A DNA stretch of 25,853 nt from ZC4RG30 sp964396335. GTDB taxonomy: Bacteria > Pseudomonadota > Gammaproteobacteria > Steroidobacterales > Steroidobacteraceae. The stretch spans positions 1 through 25,853 of the forward strand of contig CAYNEX010000024.1 of the NCBI GenBank assembly GCA_964396335.1, given 5' to 3'. This document shows positions 1-8,007 of the stretch, piece after piece; positions within the stretch are counted from its first letter, which is position 1; each line of letters starts with the position of its first letter. Under the pieces are notes generated by a model. That model was given only the letters and a program-made list of their open reading frames with translations, was not told the DNA's origin and did not search any database. A program made the translations under genes and the position numbers.

Positions 1-598
1 CGTGGATCAGCGTGTCGATCTCGATGTCCTGCGCCTCGCAGAAGGCGTAGATGTCATCGAACAGCGGATCGAACTCGTTCACCGCCGCGATGCTGTAGCT
101 CTGCCGGCCCGGCTCGGCGCGGCCGGAACGGCCCACCGGCGGCTTGAGCGGATAGTCGGCATCGACGTTCGGCTCGATCAGGTAGAACTCCAGTTCCGGC
201 GCCACCACCGGCTCCCAGCCGCGCAGCGCGTACAGGTCGAGCACATGCCGCAGCACCTGGCGCGGCGCCATGGTCACCGTGCGGCCGTCGGAATAGAAGC
301 AGTCGTGGATCACCTGCGCGGTGGGTTCGGCGGTCCACGGCACCACCCGCACGGTGCGCGAATCGGGCTTCAGCACGATGTCGATCTCGGCCGGGCTCAT
401 CGCCGAGCTGGTGTCGGCCGGGTAATCGCCGGTCACCGTCTGCAGGAAGATGCTCTCGGGCAGCTTCATGCCCTCGTCGGCGGCGAACTTTTCCGCCGGC
501 ATGATCTTGCCGCGCGCAATGCCCGCCATGTCGGGCACGATCGCCTCGACCTCGGATATGCCGCGTTCGCGAAAGAACTGATGGATGTCACTGGTCAT
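1..598 (-). CDS. Gamma-glutamylpolyamine synthetase (glutamine synthetase family), 3' end cut off by the window
   Basis: The first 199 codons of a glutamine-synthetase-family enzyme, read leftwards and running off the window at base 1. The protein begins MTSDIHQFFRERGISEVEAI and has the beta-Grasp opening typical of PuuA (VPDMAGIARGKIMP, where the final GK..P is usual for the family). Around residue 115 it has the ELEFYLIE motif that carries a metal-binding glutamate. Such enzymes join glutamate to putrescine or another polyamine using ATP, the first step of the gamma-glutamyl route. The ATG at 598-596 overlaps the stop codon of the upstream puuD by 4 bases (ATGA), so the two are translationally coupled. 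A second, divergent paralogue lies at 1495-2859. The substrate (putrescine, spermidine, another amine, or ethanolamine) cannot be decided from the sequence. Confidence 0.88.
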   Translation of the reverse strand, partial: MTSDIHQFFRERGISEVEAIVPDMAGIARGKIMPAEKFAADEGMKLPESIFLQTVTGDYPADTSSAMSPAEIDIVLKPDSRTVRVVPWTAEPTAQVIHDCFYSDGRTVTMAPRQVLRHVLDLYALRGWEPVVAPELEFYLIEPNVDADYPLKPPVGRSGRAEPGRQSYSIAAVNEFDPLFDDIYAFCEAQDIEIDTLIH

Positions 599-1365
599 GC
601 GGTCACCTTGAGCTTGTCGCTGGCGCGCTCTCTGGCGGCGTCGCCGAATGCCTGGAAAAGTGCGATCGAAAATTCGTTCTGGTGGGCCTTCCACTCCGGA
701 TGCCATTGCACCGCGAGCGCGAAACATTGCGCGTCGGCCACGCGGAAGGCCTCGATCAGGCCATCGTCCGCGTGGGCTTCGGCGATCAGTCCCGCGCCGA
801 GCCGCTGCACGCCCTGGTGGTGCAGCGAGTTGACCATGATGCGTGATTGCCCGGCGATGCGGTGCAGCCGGCCGCCTTCGACCAGTGTCACCGGATGCGC
901 CGGCGCATACTGCACGTCCAGCGGCTGGGTGTTGTCCTCATGGTGCACCTGCATGCCGGGCTGTTCGTGCACGTGCTGCCACAACGTGCCGCCGAAGGCC
1001 ACGTTCATCTCCTGGAAACCGCGGCAGATGCCCAGCACCGGTACGCCGGCGGCAATCGCGCGCGGGATCAGCGACAGCGTGGTGGCATCGCGCTCCGGGT
1101 CATGCAAGGTGCCTTCGCGGCTGGGCTCGCCGTTGTAATGATGCGGCTGGATGTTCGAGGGACTGCCGGGGAACAGCAGGCCGTCGAGCTCCTCGATCAG
1201 CGCGTCCAGGCCCAGCTCGTCGCCCAGCGAGGGGATCAGCAGCGGCAACGCGCCTGCGGTGCGCAGCAGCGGCGTGATGTATTTTTCCCCCACGAGATGG
1301 AACGGATGCCCGGCCAGCGTGCGCCGGTCGGCGGGAATTCCAATGACGGGTCGGCGGGCTGGCAT
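595..1365 (-). CDS. puuD: Gamma-glutamyl-gamma-aminobutyrate hydrolase (PuuD, class I glutamine amidotransferase-like, peptidase C26)
   Basis: 256 residues, the usual length for PuuD. It hydrolyses gamma-glutamyl-GABA to GABA and glutamate in the cytoplasm, the last step of the gamma-glutamyl putrescine pathway. The visible active site is complete: nucleophile Cys114 in LGICRGFQEMN, and His222/Glu224 in the QWHPEW motif. The family-typical NSLHHQ stretch lies at 179-184, the FPGSPSNIQP loop near residue 65, and the N-terminal strand reads PVIGIPAD. It is first in a leftward operon, with the synthetase gene following with a 4-base overlap. A divergent synthetase gene starts about 130 bp away, so the shared intergenic region probably controls both sides. 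The neighbours (two PuuA-like genes, PuuB) make PuuD much more likely than another C26 peptidase. Confidence 0.93.
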   Translation of the reverse strand: MPARRPVIGIPADRRTLAGHPFHLVGEKYITPLLRTAGALPLLIPSLGDELGLDALIEELDGLLFPGSPSNIQPHHYNGEPSREGTLHDPERDATTLSLIPRAIAAGVPVLGICRGFQEMNVAFGGTLWQHVHEQPGMQVHHEDNTQPLDVQYAPAHPVTLVEGGRLHRIAGQSRIMVNSLHHQGVQRLGAGLIAEAHADDGLIEAFRVADAQCFALAVQWHPEWKAHQNEFSIALFQAFGDAARERASDKLKVTA

Positions 1366-1494
1366 GAGAGGGCCGGAAAAAAGGGGCCGGAGCGGTCAAG
1401 TGTCTGATTTCATTAGACCACACGGCCGCCCCCTCTGGCTTGTCGCCGCACTCATGGCTCGCTAAGCCCTTGAATCGCATGGTGTAATGTGCAA
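1366..1494. promoter_or_regulatory. Divergent control region of the polyamine genes
   Basis: 129 bp between the divergent starts of puuD and the second synthetase gene. It contains an imperfect inverted repeat at 1403-1417, TCTGAT-TTC-ATTAGA (5 of 6 pairs), in an AT-richer patch of otherwise GC-rich DNA. This could be an operator, but I cannot tie it to a known regulator. No convincing -35/-10 pair or Shine-Dalgarno sequence is visible on either side. The existence of divergent promoters follows from the gene layout; their exact place is inference. Confidence 0.35.
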
Positions 1495-2859
1495 ATGCAG
1501 CAAGAACTCGACGCCTTCCTGGCGGCCCGCCCCGGGGTCCGCTTCATCGATCTGCTGCTGCACGACCTGAACGGCGTCGACCGCGGCAAGCGCGTCGACG
1601 TGGGCAGCGCCCGCTCGACCTTCGCGCTGGGCCTGCTGCTGCCGGGCTCGATGTTCGCGCTGGATGTACCGGGCGAGACCGTGCAAGCCACCGGGCTCGG
1701 CTTCGACGAGGGCGACGCGGACCGCCCCTGCCTGCCCATTCCCGGCACACTGGTGGAAGTGCCCTGGCTGGACCATGGCGTGGCCCAGGCGCAGGTCAGC
1801 ATGCATGAGCGTGACGGCGCGCCATTCGAATGCGATCCGCGCCACCTGCTGCGGCGGGTGCTGGCCCGTTTCGAACCGCTGGGCCTGACGCCCGTGCTGG
1901 CGGTGGAGCTGGAGTTCTACCTGATCGACCGCGAGCTGGATGCGCGCGGCATGCCGCAGCCGCCGCCCTCGCCGCTCACCGGCCGGCGCGAGCATCGCAC
2001 GCAGATCAACTCGATGCTCGACCTCGACGCCTGCTCGGCGGTGCTGGCGGACATCGACCGCGCCTGCCGCGTGCAGCATGTGCCCTCCACCACCGCGCTG
2101 GCCGAATATGGTCCCGGCCAGTACGAGGTGAACCTCGAACACTGCAACGATGCGCTGCTGGCCTGCGACCAGGCCGCGCGCTTCCGCCGCATCGTCAAGT
2201 GCGTGGCGCGCCACCACGGCATGGATGCGACCTTCCTCGCCAAGCCATACGGCGACATGGCCGGCAGCGGCCTGCACCTGCATGTGAACCTGGTCGACCG
2301 CGACGGACGCAATGTGTTCGAGGATGCACATCCGTTGGGCACTGCGCTGATGCGCCAGGCTGCCGCGGGGCTGCTGGCGACGATGGCCGATGGCATGGCG
2401 GTGTTCGCGCCGCAGGCGAATTCCTGGCGGCGCTTCCGCAGCGAGGCCTATGTGCCGCTGACCGCGGACTGGTCGGTGAACAACCGCGGCGCGGCGCTGC
2501 GTGTGCCGGTCAGCGAGCCGGCGCATCGGCGACTGGAACATCGCGTGGCCGGCGCCGATGCCAATCCTTACCTCGTGACCGCCTGGGTACTCGGCGGCAT
2601 GCTCAAGGGCATCGAGGAGAAACTCGAACCGCCGGCACCCATTGAAGGCAACCTGTACAGCGCGGGCGGCGTGCACGGGCAACCGCTGCCCTGCTACTGG
2701 CCATCGGCGCTGGACCGCTTCGAAGCCAGCCGCTTCGCGCGCGAACTGATGGGCGAACGCCTGCACCGCCTGTTCGCGCTGGTGAAGCGCCACGAACTGC
2801 AGGATTTCAGCCGTCTGGTCACGCCGGGCGAAATCGCACACCTGCTGCCGGCGATCTGA
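1495..2859 (+). CDS. puuA: Gamma-glutamylpolyamine synthetase (PuuA-like, glutamine synthetase family), second copy
   Basis: 454 residues from the ATG at 1495, a normal length for PuuA-type synthetases. A GTG two codons upstream (1489) is the alternative start; neither has a clear ribosome-binding site. The order of motifs is that of type I glutamine synthetases: an N-terminal beta-Grasp part (LLLHDLNGVDRGKRV), VELEFYLID with a metal-binding glutamate, AEYGPGQYEVNLEH, the ATP/metal loop GSGLHLHVNL, WSVNNRGAALRVP with the catalytic NNR..R region, and HRVAGADANPYL. The protein ligates glutamate to an amine with ATP hydrolysis in the cytoplasm. The FAD oxidoreductase gene follows after a single base, so the ligase and the next enzyme of the pathway are co-expressed. 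It differs considerably from the partial paralogue on the other side of puuD, so the two may prefer different polyamines. Confidence 0.9.
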   Translation: MQQELDAFLAARPGVRFIDLLLHDLNGVDRGKRVDVGSARSTFALGLLLPGSMFALDVPGETVQATGLGFDEGDADRPCLPIPGTLVEVPWLDHGVAQAQVSMHERDGAPFECDPRHLLRRVLARFEPLGLTPVLAVELEFYLIDRELDARGMPQPPPSPLTGRREHRTQINSMLDLDACSAVLADIDRACRVQHVPSTTALAEYGPGQYEVNLEHCNDALLACDQAARFRRIVKCVARHHGMDATFLAKPYGDMAGSGLHLHVNLVDRDGRNVFEDAHPLGTALMRQAAAGLLATMADGMAVFAPQANSWRRFRSEAYVPLTADWSVNNRGAALRVPVSEPAHRRLEHRVAGADANPYLVTAWVLGGMLKGIEEKLEPPAPIEGNLYSAGGVHGQPLPCYWPSALDRFEASRFARELMGERLHRLFALVKRHELQDFSRLVTPGEIAHLLPAI

Positions 2860-2860
2860 C

Positions 2861-4141
2861 ATGAAGGTCTCGAAGCAATCCTGGTACCACGCCTCGCTGC
2901 CGCCTGTGCCGGCGCAGCCTGCGCTGGTGGGCAGCGAAAGCTGCGACGTGGCCGTGGTGGGCGGCGGCATTGCCGGTGTCTCCGCGGCGCTGCACCTGGC
3001 GCAGCGCGGTTACCGCGTGACGCTGCTCGAGGCCGAGCACATCGGCTGGGGTGCTTCCGGCCGCAGTGGCGCGCAGGCCATCTTCGGCGTGGCCGCCTCG
3101 CACGACAAGCTGGTGTCGCTGGTGGGCGAAGGCGATGCCCGCCGCGTCTGGGACATGTCGATCGAGTCGCTGTCACTGATGCGCGAGCTGATCGCCACGC
3201 ATGGCATCGACTGCGATTACGTGGCCGGGCAGATGCATGTGGCCATCAAACCTCGCCAGCGCACGGAGCTGGCGCAGTGGCATGAGTCATTGCGCAAGGA
3301 CCTGGGCTACGAAAGCGTCTCGTTCCTGGAGGCCGATGCCACCCGCCAGCTGGTGAACAGCGAGCGGTACATCGCCGGCCTGCATGATTCGAACAGCGGC
3401 CACATCCATCCGCTGAAATACCTGCGCGGCCTGGCTGATGCCGCACGGCGTGCCGGGGCCTGCATCCACGAGAACAGCCGCGTCACCGGCTATCGCCGCC
3501 GCGATGGCCGACTGGTCGTCACCACCGCGCAGGGTGAGTTGGCCTGCCGGCAACTGGTGTTCGCCGGCAATGCATGGCTGGGAAAAACCGCGCCGGCGCT
3601 GGCCCGTCGCATCATGCCGGTGAGCACCTATATCGTCGCCACCGAACCGCTGGGTGAGGCGCGCGCCCGCTCGCTGCTGCCGAAGAACACCGCGGTCACC
3701 GACATCAACTGGATCCTCGATTATTTCCGCCTCAGCGCCGACCATCGGCTGCTGTTCGGCGGACGCGTCAGCTACTGGGCGCTGGATGCGGCCTTCGATT
3801 CCGCCGAGGCCACGCGCCGGCGCATGCTGCGCGTGTTCCCGCAGCTGGACGGGGTGAAGATCGAACATGCCTGGGGCGGCTACGTCGACATCACGCTGAA
3901 CCGCGCGCCCGACTTCGGCCGGCTGGAACCGGATGTGTATTACCTGCAGGGCTTCTCCGGCCATGGCATCGCGCTGACCGGCCTGGCCGGCAAGCTGGTG
4001 GCCGAGGCCATCGCCGGCGAGGCGGAACGCTTCGATGTGTTCACGCGCATCCCGCACCGGCCTTTCCCCGGCGGCGACCTGCTGCGCCGCCCGGCGCTGG
4101 TGCTGGCGATGCTGTATTACCGGCTGCGCGACCTGCTGTAG
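2861..4141 (+). CDS. puuB: Gamma-glutamylputrescine oxidoreductase (PuuB-like FAD-dependent DAO family)
   Basis: 426 residues, the size of E. coli PuuB. The FAD-binding Rossmann motif is at 30-57: DVAVVGGGIAGVSAALHLAQ with GxGxxG at 34-39 and the ribose-binding glutamate of TLLEAE at 57. A DAO-type signature follows (GWGASGRSG, 62-70). Near the C-terminus GFSGHGIALTGLAGKLVAE is the second FAD-contact segment of the DAO superfamily. PuuB oxidises gamma-glutamylputrescine to the gamma-glutamyl aminoaldehyde with release of ammonia and peroxide. It starts one base after the synthetase stop codon, so the two form a two-gene operon. The aldehyde it makes is the expected substrate for the PuuC-like enzyme at 10192-11688. 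The next gene converges on it with a 16-bp gap. Confidence 0.9.
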   Translation: MKVSKQSWYHASLPPVPAQPALVGSESCDVAVVGGGIAGVSAALHLAQRGYRVTLLEAEHIGWGASGRSGAQAIFGVAASHDKLVSLVGEGDARRVWDMSIESLSLMRELIATHGIDCDYVAGQMHVAIKPRQRTELAQWHESLRKDLGYESVSFLEADATRQLVNSERYIAGLHDSNSGHIHPLKYLRGLADAARRAGACIHENSRVTGYRRRDGRLVVTTAQGELACRQLVFAGNAWLGKTAPALARRIMPVSTYIVATEPLGEARARSLLPKNTAVTDINWILDYFRLSADHRLLFGGRVSYWALDAAFDSAEATRRRMLRVFPQLDGVKIEHAWGGYVDITLNRAPDFGRLEPDVYYLQGFSGHGIALTGLAGKLVAEAIAGEAERFDVFTRIPHRPFPGGDLLRRPALVLAMLYYRLRDLL

Positions 4142-4157
4142 GCGACCTGCCGCAGGG

Positions 4158-4997
4158 TCAGCGCGTGCCCAGCGCCGACTCGAGCAGCGCCGCGAGGCGC
4201 GCGGCGGCCAGCAGCAGTCGTTCTTCCGCCAGCGCACGATGGCCGGCAACCCAGGCGGCATCGACCGCATGTCCATCGGGATACAGGCCGCGCGCTTCCA
4301 CCAGTTCGCAGGATTCCCGCGCCCAGCGCAGGGGTGCGTTGTCGTCCACGGCGCCGGCACGCACCGGCTCCCGCTCGCGCAGCTGCGCCACATACTGCCG
4401 CCGCGTCAGTCCCGCCGATTGCAGCACCTGCGAATCCCACAGCGTGTGCATGTTCGTGCCCACCGGCCGCGCGTTGCGTCGGCCCTGCGCCTGGGCATCG
4501 GGCGTGATGGTGACCTGGTAACCATTGCCGCCGCGATCCTCGCGCGGCCCGGCATGCAGCGGCTGGTGCACGTCGCCGACGAAATGCACGATGAACTTCA
4601 GCGCGTCGCGGCGCTGCCCGCGCGGCAGCGAGGGATCGGCCAGGATGCGCCGCTGCGCATTGATGGCCGCGGTGATGCAGTCGCCACCCGGACAATCGCG
4701 CCGCTCGTCAAAACGGCATCCACCGCCTGATGCATTGATGAAATGCCAGCGCTGGCTGATGCGGAAGCGTTGCGGATCCTCACGCCGCAGCGCATCGGCC
4801 CAGGCGGCCACGCCACCGAGGTTCGGTTCGCGCTCGCCTTCCAGCAGCGCGTGCACCGCATCGCGTGTTGCCGGTTCGAGCTGCAATTCAGCCAGGTCAC
4901 CGACGATGCGATGCCCCAGCTCCGACCAGCCCCATGCCGGCGCGGCCAGCAGGCCCGTCATCGCCAGCAGCGCAACGAAGATTGTCCGGCTCCGCAT
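4158..4997 (-). CDS. Secreted S1/P1-type zinc-dependent nuclease
   Basis: 279 residues from the ATG at 4997, which follows a purine-rich ribosome-binding site (GGAGCTGGAAGA). The open frame extends further upstream, but this start is right because it gives a clean signal peptide (MRSRTIFVALLAMTGLLAA, then PAWG) ending just before Trp24. In S1/P1 nucleases the mature N-terminus is a tryptophan whose backbone binds zinc. All nine expected zinc ligands can be assigned: Trp24, His29, Asp68, His85, His138, Asp142, His148, His184 and Asp188, including the hallmark HFVGDVHQPLH and NMHTLWD. The enzyme should cleave single-stranded DNA/RNA, possibly with 3'-nucleotidase activity, in the periplasm or outside the cell, perhaps to scavenge phosphate or nucleosides. 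It lies between the PuuB-like gene (convergent) and the terminator of the molybdenum hydroxylase operon. Confidence 0.93.
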   Translation of the reverse strand: MRSRTIFVALLAMTGLLAAPAWGWSELGHRIVGDLAELQLEPATRDAVHALLEGEREPNLGGVAAWADALRREDPQRFRISQRWHFINASGGGCRFDERRDCPGGDCITAAINAQRRILADPSLPRGQRRDALKFIVHFVGDVHQPLHAGPREDRGGNGYQVTITPDAQAQGRRNARPVGTNMHTLWDSQVLQSAGLTRRQYVAQLREREPVRAGAVDDNAPLRWARESCELVEARGLYPDGHAVDAAWVAGHRALAEERLLLAAARLAALLESALGTR

Positions 4998-5011
4998 TCT
5001 TCCAGCTCCCC

Positions 5012-5048
5012 AAAAACAAACGGCCCGCACGGTTTCCCGTGCGGGCCG
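5012..5048 (-). terminator. Rho-independent terminator of the molybdenum hydroxylase operon
   Basis: A perfect 12-bp stem (5021-5032 with 5037-5048) closes a 4-base loop. On the minus strand it is followed by a T-rich tract (the complement of 5012-5020, AAAAACAAA). It starts 20 bp after the stop codon of the large hydroxylase subunit and lies just before the nuclease start, so it insulates the nuclease gene from the operon upstream. Confidence 0.9.
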
Positions 5049-5068
5049 CGTGACTGCCATCGGCGCGA

Positions 5069-7456
5069 TCAGACCACCGAATACCCTTCGCGGGTGATCG
5101 GCAGCGTGCGGATGCGATGCCCCGTGGCGGCATACACCGCGTTGAGGATCGCCGGCACCGCCGGCGGATAGGCCGGCTCGCCCACGCCCGTCGGGTTGAA
5201 GGTGGTCGGCAGGAAGTGAACATCGACGTCCGGCGTCACCGGCATGCGCGCCAGCTTGTAGGTGTCGAAGTTCTTCTCCTGGATCTGGCCGTTCTCGATG
5301 GTGGCTTCCTGCGACAGCGAGGAGACCGCGTCGACGACCGAACCCTGCACCTGGTTCTCGGCAGCGGACGGGTTGACGATCGGCGAACCGATGTCACCGA
5401 CCACCCACACCTTGTGCACCTTCACCTGCTTCTGCGCGTTGACGCTGATCTCGGCGACTTCGGCGAAGTGGCCCTGGTGCGAGAAGTGGAAGGCCAGGCC
5501 GTGGTGGCGGCCCGCCGGCGGGTTGCCGTAGTTCGAGCGCTTCACCACTTCCTTGATCGTCGCGATGGCGCGCTCGGCGCTGAGGCCGCCGCCCATGCCA
5601 CCCATGCCGCCGAATCCGCCCGGGGCGGCCGGCGCCGGCTGCTTCTGGCTGAACACGTCGATCAGGAACTCGTCATGGCGCTTGCCCGAGGCGACCGCCA
5701 CTTCGTGCATGAACGACTGCACCACGTACGCGGTGGTGTTCGCCGTCGGCGCGCGGTAGGGACCGCAGGGCACCTTCAGCGGGAACAGCGTCTGGGTCAG
5801 GCGGTAGTTCGGCGTGTATTCGGCCGGGAACTCGCCGGCCGAAGGCCAGCCGCCACCCTGCACCGCACGCGGACCACCGCGGCCCGGACCGCCGGGACCA
5901 CCGGGGCCGCCGGCCGGCGCTGCTGCGGCGAAGCCGTCGGAGAACGAGATGACATGGCCATCCCAGGCCACCAGCTTGCCGTTGGCGTCGAGGCCGGCGC
6001 GGAAGTTGTGGAAGCCGCCGGCGCGCAGGAAGTCATGCGCCAGGTCGTCTTCGCGGGTCCACATCAGCTTCACCGGGATGCCACCGGCCTGCTTGGAGAT
6101 CGCAGCCGCCTCGACCGCGTATTCGTGCATCAGGCGACGGCCGAAGCCGCCACCGATGCGCAGCTGGTGCAGCGTGGCGTTCGCGGGCGCAACGCCCGTG
6201 ACGCGCGCGGCGGCCTGGCGGGCGCTGTCGGGAATCTGCACCGAACCCCAGATCTCCAGCTGGTCGCCGGCCGGGTCCTTCTTGTACCAGGCGGTGGTGT
6301 TCTGCGGCTCCAGCGGCTGGTGCGAGACGAAACCGAAGGTGTAGAAGGCCTCGACCTTCTTCGCGGCGCCAGCCAGCGCGGCCTCGATGTCGCCGGCCTT
6401 GCGCAGTTCCTGCGCGCCGGGGGCCTTGGCGGCTTCCTTCGCCTGTGCGGAGAACGCCTTCCAGCTGTCCTTCGAGGCGTTGCTCTCGTCCCAGGTGACC
6501 TTCAGCTTCTTCTTCGCCGAGAAGGCCGCCCAGGTGTTGTTGGCAACGATGGCCACGCCCGGCAGCAGCGAGGCCGGATCGCCATCACCCTCGAGGATGA
6601 AGGCATCGACCACGCCCGGCAGGCGACGGATCTCGTCGAGGTTGGCCGACACGGCCTTGCCGCCGATGGTCGGGCACTTCTCGTACACCGCCACCTTCAT
6701 GTTCGGCAGCTGCACGTCGACGCCGAACAGCGGCTGGCCGGTGACCAGCTTGTGGTTGTCGACGCCGGTCAGGCGCTGGCCGATGATCTTGAAGTCCTTC
6801 GGATCCTTCAGCTTCAGCTCGTTCGCGGCCGGCACCGGCATCGAAGCGGCCTTGGTGGCCAGCTGGCCGTAGCTGGCGCTGCGGTTGCTGGCGGCATGCA
6901 TCAGGCGGCCTTCGGAGGTGGTGATCTCCTCGGCGGGCACGTTCCATTCCTGCGCGGCCGCGGCCACCAGCAGGGCGCGGGCGGCGGCGCCGGCCTGGCG
7001 CATGCCCTGGTAGGCCATCGGGATGGACATCGAGCCGCCGGCGAACTGGCTCGGGTACACCGAGCTGATCGGGGCCTGTTCCACCGTCACGTCGCTCCAC
7101 TTCACGTCGAGCTCGTCGGCGATGATCTGCGGCAGGGCGGTCTTGATGCCCTGGCCGATCTCCGGGTTCTTGGAGTAGATGGTGACCTTGCCGTCGGCGC
7201 CGATCTTCACATAGGCATCGGGACGCAGCGCGGCCGGCGGACCGCCGAAGCCGCCCGGCGCACCGGCCCTGGCTTCGTTGCCCGCCATGCTGAAGCCCAG
7301 CACCATGCCACCGCCGGCGAGGGCGGAAACCTTCAGGAAGCCGCGGCGGGAAACCGGGCCGGCCAGCGGCGAATCGGACTGCGGCGCGGACTTGGCCAGC
7401 TCGGCCAGCAGCACGTCCGGGTAATACTCGTTCTTGAGATCAACTTGCGCGTTCAT
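5069..7456 (-). CDS. Molybdenum hydroxylase large subunit (IorB-like, xanthine dehydrogenase family molybdopterin-binding subunit), Tat-exported
   Basis: 795 residues from the ATG at 7456, which overlaps the stop codon of the 2Fe-2S subunit by one base (TGATG). The N-terminus carries a twin-arginine signal, SRRGFLK at 36-42 followed by a hydrophobic stretch ending in ARA near 64, so the folded enzyme is probably exported to the periplasm. Family landmarks are NPEIGQGIKTALPQIIADEL, the GGGFGRR molybdopterin loop, PCGPYRAPTAN, VGDIGSPIVNPSAAENQVQGS, and the C-terminal GVGE at about 757-760, whose glutamate is the catalytic base. It belongs to the isoquinoline 1-oxidoreductase/aldehyde dehydrogenase branch; the true substrate (aldehyde or N-heterocycle) is unknown. 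Three Gly/Pro-rich stretches are unusual (about 7235-7265, 5862-5935 and 5583-5640). No Mo-cofactor maturation gene is nearby. Confidence 0.92.
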   Translation of the reverse strand: MNAQVDLKNEYYPDVLLAELAKSAPQSDSPLAGPVSRRGFLKVSALAGGGMVLGFSMAGNEARAGAPGGFGGPPAALRPDAYVKIGADGKVTIYSKNPEIGQGIKTALPQIIADELDVKWSDVTVEQAPISSVYPSQFAGGSMSIPMAYQGMRQAGAAARALLVAAAAQEWNVPAEEITTSEGRLMHAASNRSASYGQLATKAASMPVPAANELKLKDPKDFKIIGQRLTGVDNHKLVTGQPLFGVDVQLPNMKVAVYEKCPTIGGKAVSANLDEIRRLPGVVDAFILEGDGDPASLLPGVAIVANNTWAAFSAKKKLKVTWDESNASKDSWKAFSAQAKEAAKAPGAQELRKAGDIEAALAGAAKKVEAFYTFGFVSHQPLEPQNTTAWYKKDPAGDQLEIWGSVQIPDSARQAAARVTGVAPANATLHQLRIGGGFGRRLMHEYAVEAAAISKQAGGIPVKLMWTREDDLAHDFLRAGGFHNFRAGLDANGKLVAWDGHVISFSDGFAAAAPAGGPGGPGGPGRGGPRAVQGGGWPSAGEFPAEYTPNYRLTQTLFPLKVPCGPYRAPTANTTAYVVQSFMHEVAVASGKRHDEFLIDVFSQKQPAPAAPGGFGGMGGMGGGLSAERAIATIKEVVKRSNYGNPPAGRHHGLAFHFSHQGHFAEVAEISVNAQKQVKVHKVWVVGDIGSPIVNPSAAENQVQGSVVDAVSSLSQEATIENGQIQEKNFDTYKLARMPVTPDVDVHFLPTTFNPTGVGEPAYPPAVPAILNAVYAATGHRIRTLPITREGYSVV

Positions 7457-7932
7457 CAGGAAGCACTCCCGGAAAGGGCCTTGGCCGCAGACTTGATCGC
7501 CGCGCGGATGCGCAGGTACGTACCGCAGCGGCAGATGTTGCCCTGCATGTAGGTATCGATCTCGGCATCGCTCGGGTTCGGGTTCTGGCGCAGCAGCGCG
7601 GTGGCGCTCATGATCTGGCCGGACTGGCAGTAGCCACACTGCGGCACGTCGTGCTCGATCCAGGCCTTCTGCACGGCCGTGAGAGCACCGCCCTGGGCAA
7701 GTCCTTCGATGGTGGTGATCTTCTGGCCGACGACGGCGGTGGCCGGCGTGGAGCAGGAGCGGATCGGCGTGCCATTCAGGTGCACCGTGCAGGCGCCACA
7801 CTGGGCCATGCCGCAGCCGAACTTCGTGCCGACAAGCTTCAGCTCATCGCGCAGCACCCACAGCAGCGGCTGGTCATCCGCCACCTCCACGTCATGGTCG
7901 ACGCCATTTACGTTCAGTTTCACTTTGGCCAT
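7456..7932 (-). CDS. Molybdenum hydroxylase 2Fe-2S subunit (IorA-like)
   Basis: 158 residues, the normal length for the small subunit of IorAB-type hydroxylases. The N-terminal plant-ferredoxin domain binds one [2Fe-2S] cluster through Cys40, Cys45, Cys48 and Cys60 (CGMAQCGACTVHLNG, then SC). The C-terminal helical domain binds the second through Cys99, Cys102, Cys134 and Cys136 (QCGYCQSGQ and NICRCGTYLRI). Electrons from the molybdenum centre of the large subunit pass through these clusters to an outside acceptor. The protein has no signal peptide, so it probably travels through the Tat channel bound to the large subunit. It is first in the operon, and the large-subunit start overlaps its stop by one base. 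No FAD subunit or cytochrome gene is present here, so the final acceptor is not visible. Confidence 0.95.
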   Translation of the reverse strand: MAKVKLNVNGVDHDVEVADDQPLLWVLRDELKLVGTKFGCGMAQCGACTVHLNGTPIRSCSTPATAVVGQKITTIEGLAQGGALTAVQKAWIEHDVPQCGYCQSGQIMSATALLRQNPNPSDAEIDTYMQGNICRCGTYLRIRAAIKSAAKALSGSAS

Positions 7933-7978
7933 TGTGCCCGTCCAGGTTGATTAGTAACGACCCCGCGTTATCCGATCC

Positions 7979-8007
7979 AGCATAACGGCGACATCCGCCT
8001 GCATCAA
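7979..8007 (-). promoter_or_regulatory. Candidate sigma-70 promoter of the molybdenum hydroxylase operon
   Basis: On the minus strand, TTGATG (8007-8002) and TATGCT (7984-7979) are separated by exactly 17 bp, 47 bp upstream of the small-subunit start. The -35 box overlaps the stop codon of rlmKL, so the hydroxylase genes can be transcribed independently of the upstream gene. The match to consensus is good (4/6 in each box) but is not proof of activity. Confidence 0.45.

Noticed and set aside
5117..7552. An 811-codon open frame on the plus strand
   Set aside because: It is antisense to the molybdenum hydroxylase genes and shows the same His/Arg/Val-rich shadow composition, with no start signal or family motif.
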